DNA from: Prauserella salsuginis
Lineage (GTDB): Bacteria; Actinomycetota; Actinomycetes; Mycobacteriales; Pseudonocardiaceae
Reading direction: 5' to 3'
NCBI RefSeq assembly: GCF_024648885.1
Contig: NZ_JANBBF010000012.1
Span: forward strand, 372,001-436,000
Length of the DNA stretch: 64,000 nucleotides
Shown here: positions 25,932-35,136 of the stretch, piece after piece
Numbering within the stretch: the stretch's first letter is position 1
Layout of the letters: the number at the start of each line of letters is the position of its first letter
The notes under the pieces: generated by a model
Told to the model about the DNA's origin: nothing
Database searches by the model: none
Seen by the model: only the letters and a program-made list of their open reading frames with translations
Made by a program: the position numbers and the translations under genes

Positions 25932-27335
25932 TCAGGCGTCTGCGGCGAGTTCCCGGGTCAACGTGGTGACGCCGGGCAGCCCGGCGAGTCCGTAGGTGAG
26001 CTCGGTGATCCGTTCGGCGCGCTCCTCGGTGACCGCCCGGCCGGCATTGAGGCGGAACTTCGTCGCCAGCTCGTCGGCCGACAGCGGGTTGCCGTGGCCG
26101 CCCCGGTTGGCGTTCACCCGCTCGGTGAGCTCGCTCCCGTCGGAGAGCCGGACTCGGAGCACCGCGGGGAACTGGTGCGGGAAGATCCCGTCGCATTCCG
26201 CGTCGGGAACACACGTCACCTTGGCGGCGAGGGCCAGCCGGTCCGGATCGGCGGCCGCGGTATCGGTGAAGTCCTCGTGGAACACGCCGAGCCCGCCGCC
26301 GCCGAGCAGCGCCGCGGCCACGGTGTACGGGCCGGAGAACGCCGCGTGGTATCCCGACGTGGGGACGGCCTTCTCCTCGGGAGGCTCGCCGATGGTCCGC
26401 AACACCGCCGTGGGCGCGCCGAGTTCGATGCTCTCGATCGCGGCGGGGTCGACCCCGCGGGCCCGTAGCCGGAGCGCCGCGTCGATGCCCGCGTGCGTGA
26501 AGTGGTTGCACGGGTAGGGCTTGAAGAAGATGCCCGGCAGCTCCCATCGCTCGCCGAGCCCGGACGTGACGGCGTCGAGGTCGACCCGGTCGCCGCAGAA
26601 CGCCTGCAGCATGCCGAAGCGGCCCTCGAGCACGGTCGGGGGTCCTGTGATGCCCGTGCGTGCCAGCCCCGCGGCGGTGACGGCGGCGTGCGCGGCCCAG
26701 CCGCAGTGGATCCGCTTGACGGTGCCGCCCGTCCGGTTCGCCTCGAGCAACCCGGACCCCATGCTCGCCGCGATGCCCACGGCGTGGGCGATGCCGTCGG
26801 TATCCACACCGGACAGCATGGCGGCAGACACCGCGCCACCGACGGCGCCGCAGATCGCCGTGGCGTGCAGGCCGTGTTCGAAGAACACCGAGTTGCCGAG
26901 GTCGGAATCGTAGCCCGCCATGCCGAGCCGGACAGCCACCTCGATACCCACGCCGATCGCGTCGAGCAGCTGGGCGCCGCCGGCGCCATGCGACTCGGCG
27001 ACCGCCAACGCGGCGGGCACCACGGAGGCGGACGGATGCAGCACCGACGGCAGGTGCGTGTCGTCGAAGTCGAGCGAATGGGCGAGGGTGCCGTTCAGCA
27101 GTGCGGCGCTCGGCTCCGGTACCGGCTGCGCGCCGATCGCGGTGGATCTTCCTGCGCCGCCCCATTCGCGCACGAGCGCACCGACCGCTTCCGCGGGCGG
27201 TTCGGCCGTCGCGGCGAGGCTGTTGCCGAGTACGTCGAGGACCCGGCGCGCGACGTCGTCCCGCAGTTCGGGGGCGAGCCCGTCGTCGCGGGTGGTCGTG
27301 GCGAATCCGGCGAGGTGCTGGACGAGTGTGGTCAT
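25932..27335 (-). CDS. MmgE/PrpD-family protein 1 (dehydratase/isomerase type)
   Basis: 467 aa; ATG 27333-27335 overlaps the upstream stop by 4 nt. Family hallmarks are present: HSLDFDDTHLPSVLHPSASVVPAALA near 86-110, FKPYPCNHFTHAGIDAAL near 270, and GNPLSADELATKF near the C-terminus. Characterised relatives include 2-methylcitrate dehydratase, cis-aconitate decarboxylase and an iminodisuccinate epimerase; all act on alpha-protons of polycarboxylates. It is the last gene of a CoA-transferase, lyase, cyclase operon. A second, divergent paralogue lies at 35136. Substrate unknown. Confidence 0.85.
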   Translation of the reverse strand: MTTLVQHLAGFATTTRDDGLAPELRDDVARRVLDVLGNSLAATAEPPAEAVGALVREWGGAGRSTAIGAQPVPEPSAALLNGTLAHSLDFDDTHLPSVLHPSASVVPAALAVAESHGAGGAQLLDAIGVGIEVAVRLGMAGYDSDLGNSVFFEHGLHATAICGAVGGAVSAAMLSGVDTDGIAHAVGIAASMGSGLLEANRTGGTVKRIHCGWAAHAAVTAAGLARTGITGPPTVLEGRFGMLQAFCGDRVDLDAVTSGLGERWELPGIFFKPYPCNHFTHAGIDAALRLRARGVDPAAIESIELGAPTAVLRTIGEPPEEKAVPTSGYHAAFSGPYTVAAALLGGGGLGVFHEDFTDTAAADPDRLALAAKVTCVPDAECDGIFPHQFPAVLRVRLSDGSELTERVNANRGGHGNPLSADELATKFRLNAGRAVTEERAERITELTYGLAGLPGVTTLTRELAADA

Positions 27336-28153
27336 GCGCTCACCGCCGCGAGCGGACGGATCGGCGAACCGGTGCCGCCGGTGATGCGCAGGGGAGCGAG
27401 CAGGAAGGTGAACTCGCGGACGCCCGCCTCGGCGACCTCCTCGAGGTTGAGGTGCTCCATGATGAAGATGCCCGATTCGACGAGCAGGACTCGGTGCACC
27501 GGCAGCACGGCGTGTCCCGCGCCCGCGGGAATCTGCTCGTAGGCGGTGGTGTCGGCGCCCGTCGCGACGACGCCCCGATCGGCGAGCCACCGTCCCGCTT
27601 CCACGGTCGGCCCCGGCACACCGGTCTCCTTGCCCATGTACGTCGCGGCATCCGCGAAGTTGCGTGCCCAGCCGGTGCGCACCAATGCGACATCACCCTG
27701 GCCCGGTTCGGCACCCGCCAGCTTGGCGGCCTCGGCGAGATCGTCGGCCGTGACGCCGTACCCGGCCGGCAGCGTATCGACGCCGTGGACGGCCGCGACG
27801 TCGAGCAGCACCGCACGCCGCAGCAGCCCGGGCAGGTTCTCCGCGCCGTGCGTGCTGAACGTGCCGCCCTGCTGAGCCTCCGCAGCGTCGACCCCGCCGT
27901 GGAGCTCGCCGCAGTGGCTCACGTGCGAGAGCGCGTCGATGTGGGTGCCGACGTGGCCGCCGGTGACGATGATCTCGTTGGCGGCCGAACCGCCGTCGGG
28001 GCGTTCCATGTCGCCGTGCCTGCGGATGAGCGTCATCCGGAAACCGGGGTGGTTCGGCGAGCAGGGCATGCCCGTGAAGAAGGGCTGCCCGAGCTCGTAG
28101 AGCCGGACCCCGCCGGAGACGGCGGCGAGCAGCGGGTCCTGGGAACGTGTCAT
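27332..28153 (-). CDS. Cyclase-family metal-dependent hydrolase (kynurenine formamidase fold)
   Basis: 273 aa; ATG 28151-28153 overlaps the upstream lyase stop. The metal motif HxGTHxDxxxH is in GGHVGTHIDALSHVSH (near 82), and HRVLLVESGIFIMEHLNL is typical of the C-terminal part. The family contains arylformamidases, isatin hydrolases and cyclic amide or lactone openers. Between a CitE-like lyase and an MmgE/PrpD protein it probably opens a ring or removes a formyl or lactone group. Confidence 0.85.
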   Translation of the reverse strand: MTRSQDPLLAAVSGGVRLYELGQPFFTGMPCSPNHPGFRMTLIRRHGDMERPDGGSAANEIIVTGGHVGTHIDALSHVSHCGELHGGVDAAEAQQGGTFSTHGAENLPGLLRRAVLLDVAAVHGVDTLPAGYGVTADDLAEAAKLAGAEPGQGDVALVRTGWARNFADAATYMGKETGVPGPTVEAGRWLADRGVVATGADTTAYEQIPAGAGHAVLPVHRVLLVESGIFIMEHLNLEEVAEAGVREFTFLLAPLRITGGTGSPIRPLAAVSA

Positions 28154-28989
28154 GACGTCTGGCCTTCCTTGACGTTCGGGTCCTCGTCGGCGATGGCGAG
28201 CAGCCACAGCGCTCGTTCGACGACTGCTTTGTCGACGAAGCGGCCCGCGGAGTCGATCCACGCCGCTTCGCCGGAATCGCGCACCGTGTCCACGAGCGAC
28301 CGTGCCCACGCCACCTCGTCGGGGTCGGGGCGGCAGGCCTCGTGCACCACGGGAATCTGTGCCGGATGGATGACCGACCGGCCGAAGAAGCCCGCCCGTC
28401 GTCCCTCCTCGGTGTCACCGCGCAGGCCGTCGAGGTCACGGACCGCGGTCCACACGCTCTGCGCGGGACTGGACAGGCCCGCCGCGCGGGCCGCGACGAC
28501 CACCCGCGACCGCGGCCACGTGAGCGCGTTCCGGTCGGTGACGCGCAGGTCCGCCGCGAGGTCGGCCTCCCCGAGGGAGATGCCGGACACGAGGGGATGC
28601 GCCGTGGCGAGTGCGTAGGCCCGTTCCACGCCGAGTGCCGATTCGACGACCGGGTGCACGGGAACGGACAGTCTCTCGGCGACGGCGCTCAGCCGTTCCG
28701 GGTCCTTGCACTTGGGAATCCGGACCCCGGCTGGTGGCACGGAAGCCGTGGCGAGTGCGTCCACATCGGCCGTCCCGTGTGGCGTGCCGGGCTCGTTGAC
28801 GCGTACGTACGCGCGGTTGCCGTCGGCGAGGGTCGCGACGGCGTTGCGCCGTGCCTGCTCCTTGGCCTCCGGAGCGACGGCGTCCTCGAGGTCGAGGATG
28901 ACGGCGTCGGCGTCGGAGGCCAGCGCCTTGGCGATCCGGTCGGAGCGGTCGGCGGGAACGTAGAGCCACGTCCGCACCGGTGCGGTCAC
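28150..28989 (-). CDS. CitE-like HpcH/HpaI aldolase-family CoA lyase
   Basis: 279 aa from GTG 28987-28989, overlapping the CoA-transferase stop (GTGA). TIM-barrel CitE features: RTWLYVPADRSDRIAKAL, the acidic metal site VILDLEDAV near 38, VHPVVESALGVERAYALA, GEADLAADL, and the end of the barrel FFGRSVIHPAQIPVVHEA. Stand-alone CitE homologues cleave or form 3-hydroxyacyl-CoAs (malyl-CoA, citramalyl-CoA). Coupled to a family III CoA-transferase, it fits activation of a hydroxy-acid followed by cleavage to acetyl- or propionyl-CoA and a 2-oxo acid. Confidence 0.85.
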   Translation of the reverse strand: MTAPVRTWLYVPADRSDRIAKALASDADAVILDLEDAVAPEAKEQARRNAVATLADGNRAYVRVNEPGTPHGTADVDALATASVPPAGVRIPKCKDPERLSAVAERLSVPVHPVVESALGVERAYALATAHPLVSGISLGEADLAADLRVTDRNALTWPRSRVVVAARAAGLSSPAQSVWTAVRDLDGLRGDTEEGRRAGFFGRSVIHPAQIPVVHEACRPDPDEVAWARSLVDTVRDSGEAAWIDSAGRFVDKAVVERALWLLAIADEDPNVKEGQTS

Positions 28990-30173
28990 CGGACGATCCC
29001 CTGCTCGCGGAGCCGGGCCAGGCGCTGGGGCGTCACGCCGTACTCGCCGAGGACCTCCTCGGTGTGCGCGCCGACCGGCGGGCCGGTCCAGTTGATCGCA
29101 CCGGGCGTCTCGGACATCCGGAACAGCACGTTCTGCATGCGAACCGGGCCGAGTTCGTCGTCGGGCAGCGTTGCGATCGTGCCGAGCGCCTGGAACTGCG
29201 GGTCTTCGACGATGTCGGCCGCCGTGTAGATCGGCGCGATCGCGGCCTCCGCCTCCTCGAAGGCCTTGATGACCTCGTCGCGGTCGCGCGCGGCAATCCA
29301 CGATCCGACCGCCTCGTCGAGTTCGTCGGCGTGCCGGGCGCGCTCGGCTCCGCTGGCGAACCAGGGCTCGTCGATGAACTCCGGCCTGCCCACGAGGCGC
29401 ATGACGCGTTCGGCGATCGACTGGGCGCTCGTGGAGATCGCGACCCAGCTGCCGTCCCTGGTGCGGTAGGTGTTGCGGGGCGCGTTGTTGCTCGAGCGGT
29501 TTCCGGTGCGTTCCTGCAGCACACCGAGCTGGTCGTAGGCGATGATCTGCGGCCCGAGCAGGGTCAGGATCGGCTCGATGATGGCCATGTCGACGACCTG
29601 CCCGTGGCCGGTCTGCTCCCTCGCACGCAGGGCCGTCGTGACCGCGAAGGACGTCGCCAATGCCGCGATGCCGTCGGCGAGCCCGAACGGCGGCAGCATC
29701 GGCGGGCCGTCCGGGTCGCCCGTGATGGCGGCGAATCCGCTCATCGCCTCGGCGAGCGTGCCGAACCCGGGGCGCTTGGCGTAGGGCCCGACCTGGCCGA
29801 ACCCGGTGACCCGGGTGAGGACGATCCCTGGGTTGATCGCGCGGAGCTCGTCGTAGCCGAGACCCCAGCGTTCGAGCGTGCCGGGCCGGAAGTTCTCGAT
29901 CACCACGTCCGCGTCGGCGACCATCTCGCGGAAGATCTCCTGGCCCTCAGGGGATCCGAGGTAGAGCGTGACGGCCTTCTTGTTGCGTCCCAGCAGCTTC
30001 CACCACAGGCCGACACCGTCGCGCTGTGCACCGTGGTTGCGGACCGGATCGCCGTTCGGGTGCTCGATCTTGATGACCTCGGCGCCGTAATCGGCGAGTG
30101 TGGTCGCGGCCAGTGGGCCGGCGAACAGCGTTGCCACGTCCAGGACGCGGATTCCCGACAATGCGCCCGTCAT
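28986..30173 (-). CDS. CaiB/BaiF family III CoA-transferase
   Basis: 395 aa. Signatures: GIRVLDVATLFAGPLAATTLADYGAEVIKIE at the N-terminus (20-residue pieces typical of the family), NKKAVTLYL, VVIENFRPGTLERWGLGYD, and the catalytic Asp167 in FGLADGIAALA. It moves CoA from a donor such as succinyl-CoA to an acid. First gene of the left operon; its start is 240 bp from livK, which runs the other way. Together with the CitE-like lyase it resembles the activation and cleavage steps of itaconate or C5-branched dicarboxylate pathways. Confidence 0.88.
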   Translation of the reverse strand: MTGALSGIRVLDVATLFAGPLAATTLADYGAEVIKIEHPNGDPVRNHGAQRDGVGLWWKLLGRNKKAVTLYLGSPEGQEIFREMVADADVVIENFRPGTLERWGLGYDELRAINPGIVLTRVTGFGQVGPYAKRPGFGTLAEAMSGFAAITGDPDGPPMLPPFGLADGIAALATSFAVTTALRAREQTGHGQVVDMAIIEPILTLLGPQIIAYDQLGVLQERTGNRSSNNAPRNTYRTRDGSWVAISTSAQSIAERVMRLVGRPEFIDEPWFASGAERARHADELDEAVGSWIAARDRDEVIKAFEEAEAAIAPIYTAADIVEDPQFQALGTIATLPDDELGPVRMQNVLFRMSETPGAINWTGPPVGAHTEEVLGEYGVTPQRLARLREQGIVR

Positions 30174-30306
30174 GGGGCGGCACCTGCCTTTCGTTGTGCG
30201 TTTCGGTTAGGGGAACACCGATGAACGCCGTGTTTCGCGACCCACGCTTTCCCCTGCTGACCAAGTTCGCACTGCTGATCGCGGAGAGTCAAGCTGTGCA
30301 AGGTTG

Positions 30307-30336
30307 TTGACCTAGCACTGCGGCCGGTGTCACGAT
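30307..30336 (+). promoter_or_regulatory. Possible livK operon promoter
   Basis: TTGACC (30307-30312) and CACGAT (30331-30336) with an 18-bp spacer, in the 240-bp divergent region. The transcript would have a leader of about 70 nt. The -10 box is weak. Confidence 0.3.
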
Positions 30337-30413
30337 AGCTCAACTTCGACATGATGTTTCTTCGAGCGGAACAACTTCCTTCGGTGGAACACTTCAGGGA
30401 ACAGGGATCAGAG

Positions 30414-31655
30414 ATGATCGTTCGCAGGCTGATCGCCGTCCTCGGCGTGGGCGCGTTGCTCGCCGCCGCGGGCTGCGGTGGTTCCGCACCGTCCGGCGCC
30501 GCGGTCGATGCCGCCGGGAGTGGTGACGGTCCGGTCAGGATCGGGGCGCTGCACCCGGTCAGTGGGTCGATGGCGGTCGACGGACTGCAGATGCGACGTG
30601 GTGCACAACTCGCGGTCGAGCAGATCAACGAATCCGGCGGCATCGCCTCGCTCGGCGGCCGCAGGGTTCAGCTGACGACCGCCGACACCCAGGGAAAACC
30701 CGAGATCGGCCAGAGCGAGGCTCAGCGGCTGATCTCGGACGGCGCGGTCGGCCTGGTCGGCACTTATCAGAGTTCGGTCAGCAGCAACGTGGCCGTCGTG
30801 GCCGAGCGCAACGAGGTGCCGTTCGTCATGGACGTGACCGCCTCCGACGAGATCTTCCAGCACGGCTATCGGCACTCGTTCCGTGTGCAGCCGGGCAGTG
30901 CCAAGATCTCCGAGTCCGCGGCCGACTACCTAAAACAGGTGTCCGAGCAGGCCGGTGAACCGGCCGGACGGGTAGCCGTGCTCCACGAACAGACGGACTT
31001 CGGCACGGGAGCGGCCGACACGTTCGAGGCCGCGGCCCGAAAGCTGGGCATGGAGGTCGGCCCGCGGGTCAGCTACGACGCGACGACGGCCTCGGACTTC
31101 ACCTCCCAGATCACGCAGGTCAAGGCCTCGGATGCCGACGTCCTCGTCGTGGCTGGGTACTACGGCGACAGCCTGCTCATCGCGCAGGCCATCGACGCCG
31201 TCAAACCCGACCTCGACGCGGTGTGGGGCGTCTCGAACGGCGCCTACGACCAGCCGAAATTCGTGTCCGACGCCGGAGAACTCGGCGACCGGTACTTCAG
31301 CACCAACTACCACTTCGACGCGCAGAACCCCGAGACCCGGCGGCTGCGTGCGGAGTACCGACAGCGTTTCGGAGCACCGATGCGCACCGGTGCGGTCCTG
31401 TCCTACGACGCGGTGCAGGCCATCGCCGCGGGTGTCGAGGAGGCGGGCAGCACCGACCCGGCGGCCGTGCGCAACGGGATCGCCAGGGCGCAGATCGACC
31501 CGCTCACCGTCGGCGACGGCCCTGTCCGGTTCGGACCAGACGGGGAGAACGTGAACTCGGCCGCGGTGCTCATGCAGATTCAGAACGGACGGGTGAAACA
31601 GGTGTATCCCCCGGAGAAGGCCGAATCCGACCCCGACTACTCGGTGGCCTGGTGA
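30414..31655 (+). CDS. livK: LIV-type ABC transporter substrate-binding lipoprotein
   Basis: 413 aa. ATG 30414 has AGGG 8 nt upstream and begins a lipoprotein signal with lipobox LAAAGC (Cys about residue 21). The mature protein follows the branched-chain amino-acid/amide binding family: VRIGALHPVSGSMAVDG, GAQLAVEQINESGG, and YFSTNYHFD with a typical Venus-flytrap core. It captures the ligand outside the membrane for the LivHMGF translocator that follows. Such proteins also carry urea, amides and aromatic or dicarboxylic acids, so the name does not fix the substrate. Confidence 0.88.
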   Translation: MIVRRLIAVLGVGALLAAAGCGGSAPSGAAVDAAGSGDGPVRIGALHPVSGSMAVDGLQMRRGAQLAVEQINESGGIASLGGRRVQLTTADTQGKPEIGQSEAQRLISDGAVGLVGTYQSSVSSNVAVVAERNEVPFVMDVTASDEIFQHGYRHSFRVQPGSAKISESAADYLKQVSEQAGEPAGRVAVLHEQTDFGTGAADTFEAAARKLGMEVGPRVSYDATTASDFTSQITQVKASDADVLVVAGYYGDSLLIAQAIDAVKPDLDAVWGVSNGAYDQPKFVSDAGELGDRYFSTNYHFDAQNPETRRLRAEYRQRFGAPMRTGAVLSYDAVQAIAAGVEEAGSTDPAAVRNGIARAQIDPLTVGDGPVRFGPDGENVNSAAVLMQIQNGRVKQVYPPEKAESDPDYSVAW

Positions 31656-32653
31656 CGATGACGACGACGATCGACACCGACGCCCCGGAGACCCGGGCCC
31701 CGTCGGCCACACTGGCGGTACTGAAGCGCGCGGGCGTCGTGGGCGCCCTGGTGGCGGCGGCCGTCGCGGTCGCACTGGTCCAGTCGGGCAGCGGCATCGT
31801 GGTCTGGCAGTCGGTGGTGACCGGACTGCTCACCGGAGGTCTGTACGGACTGATCGCGATGGGCCTCACGTTGATCTTCGGCGTGCTCGACATCGTGAAC
31901 TTCGCCCACGGCGCCATGCTGGCAGTGGCCATGTTCATCTCGTTCGGCGTGGTGGCCGTGACCGGTCTGCACCCGTACCTGACGATGCTGATCACCGTGC
32001 CCGCACTGTTCCTCGTGGGCGTGCTCGTGCACCGCGGTCTGCTGTCCGGCTCGGGCGGGGCCACGCTGGAGAACCAACTGCTCATCACGCTGGGGCTCTC
32101 CCTGCTGCTGGAGAACGGCCTGCTGCTGTTCTTCGGCGCCGAGCCGAAGAACGTGGGCCTGCCCGGCGAGACACACCTCGACGTGTTCGGTGCCGTCGTG
32201 GCCGGGTCGCGGCTGTACGCGTTCCTGGGAGCCATGGCGCTCGGACTGCTGCTGTACTGGATGCTGCAGCACACCCGGCTCGGCACGGCGATCCGTGCGG
32301 TCGCATCGAACAGCGCCGGTGCCGAACTGGTCGGCATCAACGTGCGCCGGATCCATACGTTGACGTTCGCCATCGGTGCGGCGTGCGCCGGTGCGGCCGC
32401 GGCGCTGGCCGTACCGCTGCTGTCGGTCACCCCGACACTGGGCGAGCAGTTCAACATCACCGCGTTCGTCGTGGTGGTCCTCGGCGGCATGGGCAACGTC
32501 GTCGGCGCGCTCGTCGGCGGGCTGCTGATCGGACTGGTCGAGCAACTCACCACGATCTATCTCGACGGCCAGAGCTCGCTGCTCGGCGTGTTCGTGGTGT
32601 TCGTGCTGGTGCTGTTCCTGCGTCCGCAAGGATTGTTCGGGAGGCGAACATGA
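31652..32653 (+). CDS. livH: LIV-type ABC transporter permease
   Basis: 333 aa. GTG 31652 overlaps the livK stop (GTGA); ATG 31658 is an equally possible start. About eight membrane helices; GGLYGLIAMGLTLIFGVLDIVNFAHGAMLAVA is the LivH signature region (quoted in part) and VLGGMGNVVGALVGGLLIG the C-terminal one. A cytoplasmic tail of about 35 residues precedes the first helix. Confidence 0.9.
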   Translation: MTMTTTIDTDAPETRAPSATLAVLKRAGVVGALVAAAVAVALVQSGSGIVVWQSVVTGLLTGGLYGLIAMGLTLIFGVLDIVNFAHGAMLAVAMFISFGVVAVTGLHPYLTMLITVPALFLVGVLVHRGLLSGSGGATLENQLLITLGLSLLLENGLLLFFGAEPKNVGLPGETHLDVFGAVVAGSRLYAFLGAMALGLLLYWMLQHTRLGTAIRAVASNSAGAELVGINVRRIHTLTFAIGAACAGAAAALAVPLLSVTPTLGEQFNITAFVVVVLGGMGNVVGALVGGLLIGLVEQLTTIYLDGQSSLLGVFVVFVLVLFLRPQGLFGRRT

Positions 32654-33714
32654 CCGACACCGCAGTCGAGTCGCGGCGGGAGACCCGGTCCGCAGGGCCG
32701 GCGGCGCCGCCGTTGCGTCCCCAGAACCGGCAGTTCGCCGTCCTCGCGGTCCTGGTACTGCTGGCGATCCCGTTACCGCTGATCCTGCCGGCAGCGCAGG
32801 GCGCCGTGGCCGTCCGGATCCTGATCTTCCTGATCATGGCGGTCGGCTGGAACATCATGAGCGGGTTCGGCGGCATGTTCAGCTTCGGTCACGCCGCCTA
32901 CTTCGGCCTCGGCGCCTACACGAGCGCGTACCTGCTGGTCGAACACGGTGTGTCGCCATGGGTGGGGATGGCCGCGGGCATGGTCGTGGCGGCCGCGGTG
33001 GCGATGGTGATCGGCTACTTCTCGTTCCGCTACGAACTCAAAGGCGCGTACTTCGCGCTGGCGACGTTCGCGTTCGCCGAGATGCTGCGGCTGATCACCA
33101 CCAGCAGTGACGCCGTGAACGGTGCCGTCGGTTACCAGGTGCCGTTGATCCAGGGTTCGTCGCTGGGGCAGATGCAGTTCCCCGCCGGGTCGCCCGCGTA
33201 CTTCTGGATCGCGCTCGTGCTGGCGGGCGGGGCCGTGGCACTGAGCATCCTGTTCCGACACTCGGCCGCGGGCCGCTACGTCGTGGCGATCCGCGACGAC
33301 GAGCTGGCCGCCGCGTCGGTCGGAGCCCCGGTGATGCGGCACAAGCTGCTGACGGTGGCGCTGTCCGGTGCGATCACGGCGGTCGCGGGCGCGTTCTACA
33401 CCCAGTACTACCTGTTCATCGACCCGCAGCTGGCGTTCGGCTCCTCGGTGTCCATCGAGGCGATCGTCACCGCGGTGATCGGCGGGATCGGCACCATCTG
33501 GGGCCCGGTGGTGGGAGCCGTGATCGTGGGCTCGCTCTCGGACGTGACCGCGACGTTGCTGGCGACCCCGCCCGAGTTCCTGAGCTTCCTGCAGGGCCGC
33601 AGCGGCCTCGACGTCATCCTGTACGCGGTGATGTTGATCCTCATCGTGCGGCTGATGCCGAAGGGCATCTTCGGGACTCTCGCGGAGAAGTTTTCGGAAA
33701 GGCGGCGCCGATGA
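32650..33714 (+). CDS. livM: LIV-type ABC transporter permease
   Basis: 354 aa, ATG 32650 overlapping the livH stop (ATGA). LivM signatures include IMAVGWNIMSGFGGMFSFGH, AYFALATFAFAEMLRL, and IGGIGTIWGPVVGAVIVG. It pairs with LivH to form the channel. Confidence 0.9.
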   Translation: MTDTAVESRRETRSAGPAAPPLRPQNRQFAVLAVLVLLAIPLPLILPAAQGAVAVRILIFLIMAVGWNIMSGFGGMFSFGHAAYFGLGAYTSAYLLVEHGVSPWVGMAAGMVVAAAVAMVIGYFSFRYELKGAYFALATFAFAEMLRLITTSSDAVNGAVGYQVPLIQGSSLGQMQFPAGSPAYFWIALVLAGGAVALSILFRHSAAGRYVVAIRDDELAAASVGAPVMRHKLLTVALSGAITAVAGAFYTQYYLFIDPQLAFGSSVSIEAIVTAVIGGIGTIWGPVVGAVIVGSLSDVTATLLATPPEFLSFLQGRSGLDVILYAVMLILIVRLMPKGIFGTLAEKFSERRRR

Positions 33715-34448
33715 GCGTGCTCGAACTATCCGGTGTGGACAAGAGTTTCCGGGGTCTGCGCGCCCTGTCCGATGTGGATATGGCCGTGTCGGAAGGCGAG
33801 ATCGTCGGAGTGATCGGACCCAACGGTGCCGGCAAGACGACTCTGTTCAACGTGATCTGCGGTGCGCTGAAACCCGATGCGGGATCGGTGCGCTTCGCCG
33901 GTGAGGACGTGACCGGCCACAAGCCCGAGAAGATCGCCCGCAGCGGCATGGTGCGGACCTTCCAGTTGATGCGGCCGTTCGCGACCATGTCGGTCGCGGA
34001 GAACGTGAGTCTGGCCGCGCAGCATCACACGCGCGGGGCGGAGCGGCTGCGCGGCCACGCCGTGGAGATCGTCGAGCGGGTGGGCCTTCGGGAGTGGGCG
34101 TATCGGCCGGCGACCGAGCTGCCCACGGCGGGCCTGAAACGGCTCGAACTGGCCAGGGCGCTCGCCGCGCGGCCACGAGTGCTGCTGCTCGACGAGGTAC
34201 TCGCCGGACTGCTGCCGGCCGAGCGTGAGCCCGTGCTCGATCTGCTCGCCGAACTGCGCGAGCAGGACGGCACGACGCTGGTGTTCATCGAGCACATCAT
34301 GGCCGCGGTGATGCGGCTGTCCGATCGCGTGCTCGTGCTGGACCAGGGCGCGGTGCTCGCCACCGGTACGCCCGACGAGGTCACGGCCGATCCACGCGTG
34401 ATCGAGGCCTACCTCGGGGAGGAGCCGACGACCCATGCTGACGCTTGA
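33711..34448 (+). CDS. livG: LIV-type ABC transporter ATP-binding protein
   Basis: 245 aa, ATG overlapping the livM stop. Walker A GPNGAGKTT near 38, Q-loop in VRTFQLMRPF, a divergent signature sequence LPTAGLKRLELARAL in place of LSxGxQ, Walker B VLLLDEVLAGL, and switch His in VFIEHIMAAVM. The altered signature motif is common in this LivG subfamily. Confidence 0.9.
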   Translation: MSVLELSGVDKSFRGLRALSDVDMAVSEGEIVGVIGPNGAGKTTLFNVICGALKPDAGSVRFAGEDVTGHKPEKIARSGMVRTFQLMRPFATMSVAENVSLAAQHHTRGAERLRGHAVEIVERVGLREWAYRPATELPTAGLKRLELARALAARPRVLLLDEVLAGLLPAEREPVLDLLAELREQDGTTLVFIEHIMAAVMRLSDRVLVLDQGAVLATGTPDEVTADPRVIEAYLGEEPTTHADA

Positions 34449-35136
34449 GAGCCTGAGTGCCGGATACGGCCGCATGCGCATCCTGCACGAGGTGGACCTG
34501 CAGGTCGGTGCCGGTGAGCTGGTCGCGCTGGTCGGCGCGAACGGTGCCGGCAAGACCACGACGCTGCGCAGCATCTGCGGCCAGCTCCCGCCGCAGGCGG
34601 GGCGGATCGTGTTCGACGGCAGCGACACCGCGGGACGCAGGCCGGACGTGCTCGTGCGGGACGGCCTGGTGCACGTGCCCGAGGACCGGGCCCTGTTCGG
34701 CACGCTCACCGTCGAGGAGAACCTGCGGATGGGTGCGTGGACCGCGCAGGCCGAGGACACCACGAAGCGGCTGGAACAGGTGTACGAGCTTTTCCCGATC
34801 CTGGCCGAACGCCGGGGTCAGGTGGCGCAGACCTTCAGCGGTGGCCAGCAGCAGATGCTCGCGATCGGACGCGCCCTCATGGCGGGCCCACGGCTGCTGC
34901 TGCTCGACGAGCCGTCGACAGGCTTGTCGCCGAAGCTGACCTGGACGATGCTCGACGCGGTGCGGGCGATCCGGGACACGGGGGTGTCGGTCCTGCTCGT
35001 CGAGCAGAACGCGAAACAGGCGCTCGCGATCGCCGACCGGGCGTACGTGATGGAGAGTGGATCGGTCGTGTTGTCGGGCGGCGGTGGGGAACTCGCCGGC
35101 GACGAACGCGTGCGGAAGGCGTACCTGGGACTGTGA
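34435..35136 (+). CDS. livF: LIV-type ABC transporter ATP-binding protein
   Basis: 233 aa; ATG 34435 lies 14 nt inside the livG gene, with a GGGGAGGAG ribosome site. Walker A GANGAGKTTT, canonical signature TFSGGQQQML, Walker B LLLLDEPSTGLSP and switch region LLVEQNAKQAL. Completes the importer. Confidence 0.9.
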   Translation: MLTLESLSAGYGRMRILHEVDLQVGAGELVALVGANGAGKTTTLRSICGQLPPQAGRIVFDGSDTAGRRPDVLVRDGLVHVPEDRALFGTLTVEENLRMGAWTAQAEDTTKRLEQVYELFPILAERRGQVAQTFSGGQQQMLAIGRALMAGPRLLLLDEPSTGLSPKLTWTMLDAVRAIRDTGVSVLLVEQNAKQALAIADRAYVMESGSVVLSGGGGELAGDERVRKAYLGL